Origin: Streptomyces canus
GTDB taxonomy: Bacteria; Actinomycetota; Actinomycetes; Streptomycetales; Streptomycetaceae
Length of the DNA stretch: 64,000 nt
Direction of reading: 5' to 3'
Assembly (NCBI RefSeq): GCF_030816965.1
Contig: NZ_JAUSYQ010000001.1
Span: 62,001-126,000 of the forward strand
How positions within the stretch are numbered: the first letter of the stretch is position 1; every line of letters begins with the position of its first letter. Of this stretch, positions 25,504 through 33,306 are shown one piece after another. Position numbers and translations under genes: made by a program. The notes under the pieces were generated by a model. It was given only the letters and a program-made list of their open reading frames with translations. It had not been told where the DNA came from and ran no database searches.

Positions 25504-26553
25504 CTACAGCACACCGAGCAGGGCGTTGTCCTCCCACTGGTCGACCACTTCGAGGTAGCCGGCGAGCACCTTGGAGTGCGGGGCCCAGCCGCCCTGCTTG
25601 GCGATGACGATCTGGTCGTGACCCTTCAGGCGGGAAGACGTCGCGAGGCCGCGGCGGGGGCTGTGGCCGGTGAAGCGGATCTCGATCCCCGCGCGCTCAC
25701 CGGCCCGGGTGACGATGTCACCGATGGACTCGGGCTGTAGCCCGCTCTCCATGACGGTGTGCCAGCGGTTGTGCAGGCGGCGCCAGGCGTAGCCGTCCGG
25801 GTCGGTGAGGTCGGCGGCCTCCTTCCACGCCTGCCAGGCACGGACCGGGCAAATCGAGGGCCGGGAGCCGTAGGGGACCGGCACGACGCGGGGGCGGACC
25901 TTGGACACGCGCAGGTCGGCCTGGATGCCGCCGGGGGTTTCCGCGTAGTCGCGGACCCGGTTGAAAGCGAGTTCGTGTTCGCGGCCGGCGACGGCGAAGT
26001 GCATGAGGACCAGGGCGCGGTCGCGGATGCCCCTGAGGTTGTCTGGGCAGGCGGCGCTGATTTTCACCAGATGCTCGACGAGCAGCGGCGGGGCCTGGCC
26101 TCGGCCGCGGGTCTCCCCCCTTTCCTCCATCTCCTTGACCAACTGCTTGAGCCGGTTGCGGGCGAGGCGGGCGACGCCGTCCTCCAGCCGCACGCCGTGC
26201 TCGGCGCGGGCGGAGACGACGGTGCCGGAGATCCGCCGGTCGATGGTCGACGGCGCGGTGCACGTCCCCTTCCTGCCGCCGGGCTGGGTCCACAGCCACT
26301 CCACGAACATCACCAGCGTGCCCGGGGTGACGGCGAGCATAGGCACCCCGGAGTCGGCGCAGAACTTCGTCCAGCTCGTCCAGTCCTGGGCGTAGCTTCG
26401 GCGGGTGCTCGACGGGCGGCCGTCCGCGACGGTGCGCACGGCCTGGTGGTCGATGTGGTCGAGCGCGGCTCGGGTTGCGGCGTCGTACTCCTCGGGGCGG
26501 GCCGGCACGACCGGGATGACGACCGGTTCGACCGCCTTCTGACTGTCTGACAT
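25504..26553 (-). CDS. Tyrosine recombinase/integrase 2
   Basis: 349 residues. N-terminal core-binding domain (RSYAQDWTSWTKFCADSGVP; TLVMFVEWLW), catalytic domain with Arg I in VAGREHELAFNRV, HSPRRGLATSSRL as HxxR, and KQGGWAPHSKVLAGYLEVVD carrying the GGW and the Tyr nucleophile. It is a distant paralogue of integrase 1 at 19489-20580 with the same orientation and C-terminal organisation (GGW-x-x-x-SKxLAGY). The 5 kb between the two could be a unit whose ends were defined by these enzymes, but no att repeat was recognised. Confidence 0.85.
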   Translation of the reverse strand: MSDSQKAVEPVVIPVVPARPEEYDAATRAALDHIDHQAVRTVADGRPSSTRRSYAQDWTSWTKFCADSGVPMLAVTPGTLVMFVEWLWTQPGGRKGTCTAPSTIDRRISGTVVSARAEHGVRLEDGVARLARNRLKQLVKEMEERGETRGRGQAPPLLVEHLVKISAACPDNLRGIRDRALVLMHFAVAGREHELAFNRVRDYAETPGGIQADLRVSKVRPRVVPVPYGSRPSICPVRAWQAWKEAADLTDPDGYAWRRLHNRWHTVMESGLQPESIGDIVTRAGERAGIEIRFTGHSPRRGLATSSRLKGHDQIVIAKQGGWAPHSKVLAGYLEVVDQWEDNALLGVL

Positions 26554-26749
26554 AAGCCGCCCCGTTCAACCGTTTTGAGCACTTCCATGGACTCCGGATA
26601 TGGGGAGCTTATCCCGAATGCAACGGGCATCTCCGTTTGCCGCGACGTAGTGCTACGAAACGCATTTCACATTTCGAGGGGGATGACGCTGACGTTCGCA
26701 CGTACAGGGGAGCACTAAGACTTCCCAGTACGAGATGGAGTGTTGCCCT

Positions 26750-27552
26750 GTGTCCACCGACGCCAACCCGGCGCTCACCGCGCCCGCGTCTGCCGCCTCT
26801 CCCCGCCTGCCAGACGAAGAGCGGGCCGCCGCTCAGCGGGCCGCTGACGGGGAACTGTTCGAGCAACTGCAGGCGGACGGGTTCAAGGGCGCCCGCTTCG
26901 ACATGCTCCAGGACCGCCTCTGGTTGTACGGATGGAAGGTGCTGCGGGCCTGGATGAAGGACGGCACGATCATCGAGCGCTGCCGTGAGCGCCGGATCTA
27001 CTTCCCCGCGCCCTACACCGAGGTCGAAGAGATGATGCGCCGGGACGACGTCCGTCAAGACATCGCCATTGACTGCCTGAGCCGGGCCGTCCCTCGCTTC
27101 ATGTCGGACTGCCTGCAGGACTGGAAGCCGGACGGCGGCCGGAGCCTGAACACCTTCTTCCTGCACCTTGCCCTGCACGTCTACCGGGACGCCTACCGGC
27201 AGTGGGCCGGCGGCCACCGGCAGCGGATGCGGGAGCTCCTCGGGCCCGACAGGGTTCCGGTCGGCGACCCCTTTTCTGAGGAATGGGAGTACGAGCCGGT
27301 GCCGGGTCCGGAGAACCAGTTCGTGCTGCAGGAGACCCTGGACATCATCCTGGAGGGGTCCTCGATGGAGGAGCGGGCGGTGTGCACGGCCATGCTCACC
27401 ACCGGGCTACACAGGAGAAGATCGCGCAACAACTCGGAACCACCCGGAAGTCTGTCGAACGGCGCCTGAGCAAGGTCCGGCAGCGGGCCCGGAAGCTCGC
27501 CGCGTCCGGCGTCATCATGACCCCCTCGGTCAGCTCGGCGGTGACCCGGTGA
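26750..27552 (+). pseudogene. Sigma-70-like/ECF factor with a -1 frameshift before region 4
   Basis: From GTG 26750 (GGAG 9 bp upstream) the frame encodes a sigma region-2-like module (LYGWKVLRAWMKDGTIIERC; NTFFLHLALHVYRDAYRQWA) and ends in an aberrant tail after MEERAVCTAMLTTGL. The -1 frame, starting at about 27408, continues with QEKIAQQLGTTRKSVERRLS and KVRQRARKLAASG, a canonical region-4 HTH, to TGA 27550. The two halves clearly belong to one protein. Either one base is missing (mutation or sequencing error), or a -1 shift occurs at CTACACAGG. The stop overlaps the start of the small membrane protein (GTGA). Confidence 0.7.
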
Positions 27553-27725
27553 ACGGTCCCCTCGACCTGCGCGTCCGTGTCTTCTTCCTTCTCGGTGCGG
27601 CCACGGCGTACATCACGTACAGGCACCCGGACGTCGGCGTCGCCGTGCTCGTCGCCGTCGGCGTGGTGACCCTGGTGTACCTGCTCATGGGGTCCGGCAC
27701 GAACGGAGACCCTCCCGCGCGCTGA
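27549..27725 (+). CDS. Small membrane protein (paralogue 2 of 3)
   Basis: 58 residues from GTG 27549, overlapping the stop of the sigma-like gene by GTGA. Sequence: PLDLRVRVFFLLGAATAYIT, YRHPDVGVAVLVAVGVVTLV, YLLMGSG. Two membrane helices with Y-x-x-x-x-HP between them, as in the paralogues at 19232 and 38339. Coupling to a sigma-like gene suggests the small protein works with that factor, for example as membrane tether or modulator; this is inference. Confidence 0.7.
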   Translation: MNGPLDLRVRVFFLLGAATAYITYRHPDVGVAVLVAVGVVTLVYLLMGSGTNGDPPAR

Positions 27726-27746
27726 CACACACCCTCGTTCGGGCCG

Positions 27747-28280
27747 CTCGTGCGTACGCGTGCGCGCATAAAGGGGGGTTCAGAAAGTCCAGAGTCGAAG
27801 TTCCTCTCGGTCCGCGCGCTCGACCAACCCCGCTGCAACCGCTGCGCGTCGGCTGGGGTCTTGACGGGTATGGGAGCACATCTTCCCCGGCGCCGGACCG
27901 AGCGGCGCGGGCTGCGCTTGTGGCCGGTCGGCACCGTCCTGATCCTGACGTTCACCTCCGCGCTGCTCGTGGCCGCCGCGGTGTTCGCTACCGGATGGGA
28001 ATTGCTCGGCGCCCGCGGGCTGAAGCCCGAGCACCGTATCGACTCCAAGACGCTGTTCGACCTGGTGAAGCTGGCCTTCGGCGTGGTCGCCGGGGCCGGC
28101 GCCCTGGTCGCCCTGGTCGTGGCCTACCGGCGCCAGCGCGTCGACGAGGATGGAACCGCCCGGGTTGTCCGTGCCCCCAGATTGGTCCACTTGATCCCCC
28201 CGGTCCGCTGTGAGGGGGGATCGCCCCAGGGCCTCGCGCGTACGCGTGCACGCATAAAAGGGGGGTCCAGAAAGTCCAGA
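27747..28280. repeat. Pair of about 47-bp imperfect direct repeats
   Basis: Copy 1 at 27747-27793 and copy 2 at 28233-28280 share GCGTACGCGTG, GCATAAA followed by a G-run, and CAGAAAGTCCAGA. They flank the truncated pentapeptide-protein gene. Inside each, TCAGAAAG/TCCAGA recurs with 9-bp spacing. They may be recombination ends, regulatory boxes or a small origin. Confidence 0.65.
27870..28222 (+). pseudogene. N-terminal fragment of a pentapeptide-repeat membrane protein
   Basis: From ATG 27870: LWPVGTVLILTFTSALLVAA, DSKTLFDLVKLAFGVVAGAG, ALVALVVAYRRQRVDEDG. This is the conserved two-helix N-terminus of Streptomyces pentapeptide-repeat proteins (KTLFDLVKxAFGVVAGAGALVALVVAYRRQ). In full genes it continues into a long repeat domain; here the sequence loses the family signal at about 28150 near the second direct repeat. 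Truncation probably occurred by recombination between or at these repeats. Confidence 0.6.
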
Positions 28281-28604
28281 AACTCGGCCGCGCCCAGGTG
28301 CGGCCCACTCCCGTACGCGACAATCGCGGCGTGCAGACGTCGACGTTTCTCCTCGTGCGCTCAAAGTCCGGCGCTCTGTCGGTGTCGCCGGGCGGTCGCT
28401 GAGTACATCGCTCCGCCGCGGAGCCGATGGTGGTGGGTAACCCCGCCACCATCCGCATTCAGTGCATCAGGGTCGGCTTCCCGGACCCGGACGGGCTCAT
28501 TGCGCTACTGTCCCCGGCCGTCGGCCAGCTTCCGGCGCCGGGCCCCCGGCGCCGGACCCGGCGAACCTACCGGTCCCGAAGAGATCGCAGAGCCTGAGTA
28601 AGGG

Positions 28605-30452
28605 GCGACCGGTGCGCGTCCCGAGACCTCGCAGCCGCCCCGACGGCGCACGCGGTGGAAGATCCCCCTCACGATCGGCATCACTCTTGCCCTGATCGCG
28701 GCAAGTGCTGGCACGTACCAGGCGATCGGGGGCAATGAAACGACGAAACCGTCCGGCGTCTCAGGGCTGGACGCGTGCGGCCATCCCGTCAAGACGCTGA
28801 CGATCGCCTCGTCGACCGACAAGTCCGGGATCCTCACAGACCTCGCGAACGACTACCGGGCACGCCTGAGCCACGGCCAGTGCATCAAGGTCACGGTCAA
28901 CAGCATCGACTCGGGCACCGCGATGCGGGCGCTGGCGAGCGGCTGGAACACTATGACCGACGGCCCGAGCCCGGATGTGTGGTCGCCCGCCTCGAACGTG
29001 TGGTTGCAGATCGCCCGTCACCGAGCCGTGAACGCCCAACTGCGTGACCGGCTTCCGCAATCCGCAGGTCCGTCCATCGTCACCAGCCCGCTGACCATCG
29101 CCATGCCGGAGCCGGCCGCGAAGAAGCTGGGCTGGCCGGGCAAGAAGATCAGCTGGCAAGACCTGTCGACACTGGCGAGCCGCCCCGGCTTCAAACTCGG
29201 CAAGACCAACCCGGAGTACTCCACCTCGGGCCTGAACGCCACCTTCGCCTCCTTCTACGCGCAGACCGGCACCAGCAGCGAACTGAGCACCGCGAACCTT
29301 CACGACAGCGCCACCCAGCAAAAGGTCCGCACGATCGAGAAGTCGGTCGTGCACTACGGCGACACCACCCTGACGTACCTGGCCAACCTGCGCCGCTACG
29401 ACGAGGTCGGCCAGGCATCGGCCTACGTCTCCGCGGTCACCGTCGAGGAGAACAGCGTCATCGCCTACAACATGGGCTACCCCTGCGGCGTCCAGTCCGA
29501 CGAACCCGGCTGCGCGAAGACCAGCACCCGACCGCACACCAAGCTCGTCGCCTTCCACCCCACCAACGACGACAACGTCGGCACGATCTACTCCGACCAC
29601 CCCTACATCACGCTCAACGGCCTGTCCGGCGCCAAGAAGGACGTCGCGGCCGACTTCAAGACATTCCTCAGATCCAAGACCGCCCAGGACGCGTTCGCTG
29701 AACTGGGCTTTCGCACCCACGCGGGCGGACTCACCCCCCGCATCACCCCTGACAACGGAGTCCTGCGCGAACAGCTCCCCGGTCAGCTGGGCCAGCCCTC
29801 CGACGAAGTCCTGGACGATCTCCTGACCGTGTGGCGCCAGCTGCGCAAGCCCGCCAACGTGCTCCTGCTGATCGACACCTCCGGCTCCATGGACTGGAAC
29901 GCCAAGGGCAAACGGAGAGTGGCGCCCAGCGAACCGAGCAAGCTCGACCTGGTCAAGAAAGCCCACAGCGCCCTGCTCGACGGCTTCACCGACACCGACA
30001 AGGTCGGCCTCTGGCACTTCTCCGACCAGCACGAAACCGACGAGAAGATCGCTCCCATGGGCAGCACGACGAGCGGCGGCAAGACACAGCGCCAGCACCT
30101 CGAAGCCGACGTCGACGCCCTGAAACCGGGCGGCGGGACCGCGCTGTACGCCACCACCGACGACGCCGTGAAGAGCCTGCGCGACAACTACGCCAACAAC
30201 GCCATCAACGCCATCGTCGTCCTGACCGACGGCTGCAACCAAACCCAAGGCGGACCCGTCCTCGAAGAGGTCACCGGCAACCTCGGCAACCCCAGCAAAC
30301 CCGCCGTGCGGGTCTTCACCATCGCCTACGGCGGTGACGCCTGCCGGGACGAACTCCAGGAAATCGCCGAGGCCAGCGACGCCCGCGCCTACGACGCCAA
30401 GGACCCCAACACCATCGACAATGTCCTGACCAATGTCATCTCCAACTTCTAG
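28605..30452 (+). CDS. Secreted substrate-binding/von Willebrand factor A protein, start codon not found
   Basis: The frame begins after a TAA at 28599 and reads RRRTRWKIPLTIGITLALIA, a signal-anchor, without ATG, GTG or TTG. The first in-frame ATG (28923) would cut off the signal and the first 100 residues. The body is an extracellular solute-binding domain (LTIASSTDKSGILTDLAN; SYITLN-type hinge; TFLRSKTAQDAFAELGFR) followed by a vWA domain with MIDAS DTSGSM (VLLLIDTSGSMDWNAKGK), and VVLTDGCNQT. Such fusions are exported surface proteins of Streptomyces. The 5' end was probably replaced by recombination near 28600, so expression is doubtful. Confidence 0.7.
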   Translation, partial: ATGARPETSQPPRRRTRWKIPLTIGITLALIAASAGTYQAIGGNETTKPSGVSGLDACGHPVKTLTIASSTDKSGILTDLANDYRARLSHGQCIKVTVNSIDSGTAMRALASGWNTMTDGPSPDVWSPASNVWLQIARHRAVNAQLRDRLPQSAGPSIVTSPLTIAMPEPAAKKLGWPGKKISWQDLSTLASRPGFKLGKTNPEYSTSGLNATFASFYAQTGTSSELSTANLHDSATQQKVRTIEKSVVHYGDTTLTYLANLRRYDEVGQASAYVSAVTVEENSVIAYNMGYPCGVQSDEPGCAKTSTRPHTKLVAFHPTNDDNVGTIYSDHPYITLNGLSGAKKDVAADFKTFLRSKTAQDAFAELGFRTHAGGLTPRITPDNGVLREQLPGQLGQPSDEVLDDLLTVWRQLRKPANVLLLIDTSGSMDWNAKGKRRVAPSEPSKLDLVKKAHSALLDGFTDTDKVGLWHFSDQHETDEKIAPMGSTTSGGKTQRQHLEADVDALKPGGGTALYATTDDAVKSLRDNYANNAINAIVVLTDGCNQTQGGPVLEEVTGNLGNPSKPAVRVFTIAYGGDACRDELQEIAEASDARAYDAKDPNTIDNVLTNVISNF

Positions 30453-30821
30453 ACCCGGCGCCGGGGACCAGCGAGACCCATCCTTGCCGGTCTAGGCGCG
30501 ACCGGGGCCCGGGTGGTCGCCATGACAGCCCCGGTCCCGGTCCGTGAACCTTCTACGTGAACGCCCGGCTCAACGAGGGGCGCCCGGCCGGGTCACGATG
30601 CGAGCCGCGTCACCTGGTGGTCGTGGCCGCTGTTGCTTGCCCGGGCTGGGGCCGGTGGCCACTGGGGGCCTTCGCCGGCCCCCAGGCCCCCGCTCCCCCG
30701 GCACCGCCCGGCGCGGTCAGCGCTCCCGTGGTGCGGGTGCGTGCGCGCCGGACGGCACCGGGGCCGTGGCCTGTGACCTGGGCAAGTTCTAAATTTCCGA
30801 CCGGAATTGAGGCAGGCCGTC
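30453..30821. other. No gene seen (about 370 bp)
   Basis: Only proline/arginine-rich GC frames. A short near-palindrome, AATTTCCGACCGGAATT, lies at about 30790-30806; a similar element is found near 57095. Its meaning is unknown. Confidence 0.4.
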
Positions 30822-30995
30822 TCAGTCCGAGTCGGGGTCGGTGCACCCGGCGTCGAGCTGGAGGTTGGCACGCTGGCCGTTGTCGTACGGACGGGCGCTG
30901 GTGGCACGGAACTCGCGCTCCAGGACGTCGAGGACGGCCCGGACGATCGCCTCGTCGCCGCAGGACGTCCGCAATCCCGGGCAGGTACGTGCGCG
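30822..30995 (-). pseudogene. C-terminal fragment of an unknown protein
   Basis: Minus frame: DEAIVRAVLDVLEREFRATS then ARPYDNGQRANLQLDAGCTD and a stop at about 30822. Protein-like composition but no start, and not recognised. Confidence 0.35.
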
Positions 30996-31022
30996 GGGTC
31001 CGCTCGCGGCGGGGCCGGGCCG

Positions 31023-31307
31023 TCACAGGAAGCTTGCCCGGGCAACGACGGCGACCAGCTCGCCCCGCGCGGCCGCCGCCAGGAGCGTGTCGGGGTCGGG
31101 AGAGGAGACCGGCCCGCACAGCAGCGCGTGGGAGGCGACGTCGAGCAGGTTCCACCAGTCGTCGGGCACCTTCGCCTCGCCCCGCCACAGCCGGATGTCG
31201 TCCCAGCCCTCCATGTCGGTGTGCGCGATCTCGTCCAGGGCCGGGGAGGGGATGCGCGTGCGGATGCGCCAGTTGAAGTCCAGCTCGGGGAAGGCGCTGC
31301 CGCGCAT
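31023..31307 (-). CDS. Hypothetical protein, possibly a fragment
   Basis: 94 residues: ELDFNWRIRTRIPSPALDEI, AHTDMEGWDDIRLWRGEAKV, PDDWWNLLDVASHALLCGPV. The composition is that of a real protein. I know no family. The start at 31307 lacks a clear RBS, and the upstream frame is open, so it may be the 3' part of a longer gene. Confidence 0.4.
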   Translation of the reverse strand: MRGSAFPELDFNWRIRTRIPSPALDEIAHTDMEGWDDIRLWRGEAKVPDDWWNLLDVASHALLCGPVSSPDPDTLLAAAARGELVAVVARASFL

Positions 31308-31437
31308 CCGCTTTTACTACGCGGGATCGGTTGGAGCGTTGGTGAGCCAACGTTTTGCCGGACTGTCTTTTGTGTCGTACCGGCTGAATGGCTGTTTCCT
31401 TTCCGTGCGGACGCCGGTCGACGCCTGGGCGGGTGGG

Positions 31438-31779
31438 TCAGGGCTGGTCCGGGGTGATGATGTGCCCGAATCCGAGGGCGTACGGCTTGGCGCGGTAGTC
31501 GAAGGCGTTGAGGATGCTGCCGGGGGCGAGGTGCATCGTCGCGCGGGTGGTCTCGTACCGGCAGACGACCTCCTCGCCCTTGCGTCCGCCTTCCTGCTTG
31601 TCGAGTGCCGCCTCGCTGAGCCGGTCGTGCGTTCCCCGGCTGACGTGCACATGGTCCTCGAAGACGGAGACGAGCAGGCCGCCGTCGGAGTCGTCCTCGT
31701 GGCCGGGCGGCACGAGGACGAAGCCGGCGCTCTGCAGGTCGAACCGCAGCCGGGCCGCGAGGGCTTCGAGTGCCGTCAT
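31438..31779 (-). CDS. Hypothetical protein with truncated 5' end
   Basis: 113 residues from ATG 31779: TALEALAARLRFDLQSAGFV, FEDHVHVSRGTHDRLSEAAL, SILNAFDYRAKPYALGFGHI. The same frame is plausible coding sequence further upstream, to about 31924 (FPVPKNDTERAANRQAADDY; EGAAFLDWEERAGLA), but it meets TGA at 31927 without an intervening start. The natural gene is therefore longer and lost its first codons, or starts at 31779. Homologues on Streptomyces plasmids are of unknown function. Confidence 0.5.
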   Translation of the reverse strand: MTALEALAARLRFDLQSAGFVLVPPGHEDDSDGGLLVSVFEDHVHVSRGTHDRLSEAALDKQEGGRKGEEVVCRYETTRATMHLAPGSILNAFDYRAKPYALGFGHIITPDQP

Positions 31780-31920
31780 CGCCAGTCCAGCTCTTTCCTC
31801 CCAGTCGAGGAAGGCGGCGCCTTCCTCCTCCTGGCGCTGGTAGTCGTCGGCGGCCTGCCGGTTCGCGGCGCGTTCGGTGTCGTTCTTCGGGACCGGGAAC
31901 GGTGAGCCGAAGCATGGAAG

Positions 31921-32037
31921 TTGTCACCGGGGGAGCCAGAAGAACCGGTGTACAGGACCGCGGTCGAACCGGCCTGGTTGTCACCAGCGAGGCACGCGGC
32001 TTGTCACACATGCTCACTCGGCAGCCCTTCTGTCACC
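31921..32037. repeat. TTGTCACC repeat cluster
   Basis: TTGTCACC occurs at 31921-31928 and 31978-31985, with one-mismatch versions at 32001-32008 (TTGTCACA) and 32030-32037 (CTGTCACC). An inverted copy, GGTGACAA, lies at 32660-32667, overlapping the end of the membrane-protein gene. Such clusters can be operator or replication sites. Confidence 0.45.
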
Positions 32038-32178
32038 AGGAGCGAAGATCGACAGCCTCCGGCTCCCCGAGGCGATTGCATGCGGCGACACTTCACCACA
32101 ACCGCGTCCTGTTCCTGTGCGTCCTACTAGTGAGCGCCGGCAGGAGTCGGCTACCCCGGGGGGATCGGGACGCGAGTC

Positions 32179-32664
32179 ATGCAGACGTACGCGATCGTCC
32201 AGCACATCACACGGTTCTTTTGGCTCACGCGTGGTGCGAGGCGACAGCCGCCCACGTCCGTCCGGCGACTGGTGGGGCTCTGGCTGTTCGCGCTTGCCTT
32301 CGGGGCCGGGCTCACCGCGCTCGGCTGGGACGATGATTTCGGCGGCAGCTACCTCATGGCGCTGCTGCTCCTCTTCCATATCGTCGGCGACATCATCGGC
32401 GGGGTACGGCACCGCTGGCCGGCCGCACTGGCCGCGGTAGCAGTCCTGTGGGGCGCCAGCCGGCTCACCAGCGCCGTCCTGCCCGGCTCCCTCGACGATG
32501 CCTGGGCACAGAGCGTCGCCGCCGCTGTCGGTGTCTCGCTCGGGTTGGCAGTGAGCGCCGCGATCACACGGCTTCCGGAGCGCCGACACGTCGACCCGTC
32601 GAGGGGCACGACTCCGGGTTCGGCGGAGACTCTCGGTAAAGGCGATGGCCGCCCACCTCGGTGA
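32179..32664 (+). CDS. Membrane protein of unknown function
   Basis: 161 residues from ATG 32179. Four hydrophobic helices: LVGLWLFALAFGAGLTALGW; YLMALLLLFHIVGDIIGGV; WPAALAAVAVLWGASRLTSA; SVAAAVGVSLGLAVSAAITR. The tail is hydrophilic. No family recognised. It lies between TTGTCACC boxes, divergent from the 31438 gene and convergent with tpg. Confidence 0.55.
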   Translation: MQTYAIVQHITRFFWLTRGARRQPPTSVRRLVGLWLFALAFGAGLTALGWDDDFGGSYLMALLLLFHIVGDIIGGVRHRWPAALAAVAVLWGASRLTSAVLPGSLDDAWAQSVAAAVGVSLGLAVSAAITRLPERRHVDPSRGTTPGSAETLGKGDGRPPR

Positions 32665-32742
32665 CAACAAACCTGCCTTTGTGACACCTATCGTGCTTCG
32701 GCTCGAACGGGTAATTGATGCTCGCCATAAAGGGCCCCGTAA

Positions 32743-33303
32743 TTAGTAGTCGAGATCCAGATAGTCGATGTCGTTGATTTCCACGTCCGACAGTCCCATG
32801 GCGCGGACGCCGCCGTCCTGAAAATAGATTTCCTTGAATCCTTCGGCGATGATCCCACGCATCTCCTGGTCGCTGGCTCCCGTGTCACGGGCGTCGAACA
32901 GGCGCTGTGCGTACTCCGGGGGGAGGTGGACGGTGAGTCGCCGGAAGCGTCCGTCGTCGGTTGTGCCGATGGGCGCGGTGTAGCCGAACCGGGCCCGGGT
33001 CTCCACGGTGATTCCGCCCGTGGTGGCGGCCTGCTGCTGCCGGCGCTTGCGTACCTGCGGCTGCCACCGCTGCCGTACCGCGTCGTCGATCTTCGCAGCG
33101 ACGTCGGCGCGGGCGTGCTTGCGGGCGCCGCGGCGGTAGCGGTTGACGGAGTCGGCGGTGACCCCGATCTCCTGGGCGACGGCCTTCGCGCTGCCCAACT
33201 GCCGGATCAGGTAGCCGATCTGGCCCTTGAGGGTCTTGGGCGGCTGGCGGGTGAACGCTTCCCGGTCGGCCCGCTCGATCGCGTCGTCGATCTCTCCGGC
33301 CAC
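32743..33303 (-). CDS. tpg: Telomere terminal protein Tpg
   Basis: 186 residues from GTG 33303, close to the usual size. PKTLKGQIGYLIRQLGSAKA, VAQEIGVTADSVNRYRRGAR and KHARADVAAKIDDAVRQRWQ form the N-terminal HTH region; ATTGGITVETRARFGYTAPI, GTTDDGRFRRLTVHLPPEYA and EGFKEIYFQDGGVRAMGLSD are the diagnostic Tpg C-terminal motifs. Tpg is covalently attached to the 5' ends of linear Streptomyces replicons and primes end patching. It follows tap with three bases between them, the standard tap-tpg operon. Strong evidence for a linear replicon. Confidence 0.92.
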   Translation of the reverse strand: MAGEIDDAIERADREAFTRQPPKTLKGQIGYLIRQLGSAKAVAQEIGVTADSVNRYRRGARKHARADVAAKIDDAVRQRWQPQVRKRRQQQAATTGGITVETRARFGYTAPIGTTDDGRFRRLTVHLPPEYAQRLFDARDTGASDQEMRGIIAEGFKEIYFQDGGVRAMGLSDVEINDIDYLDLDY

Positions 33304-33306
33304 GGC

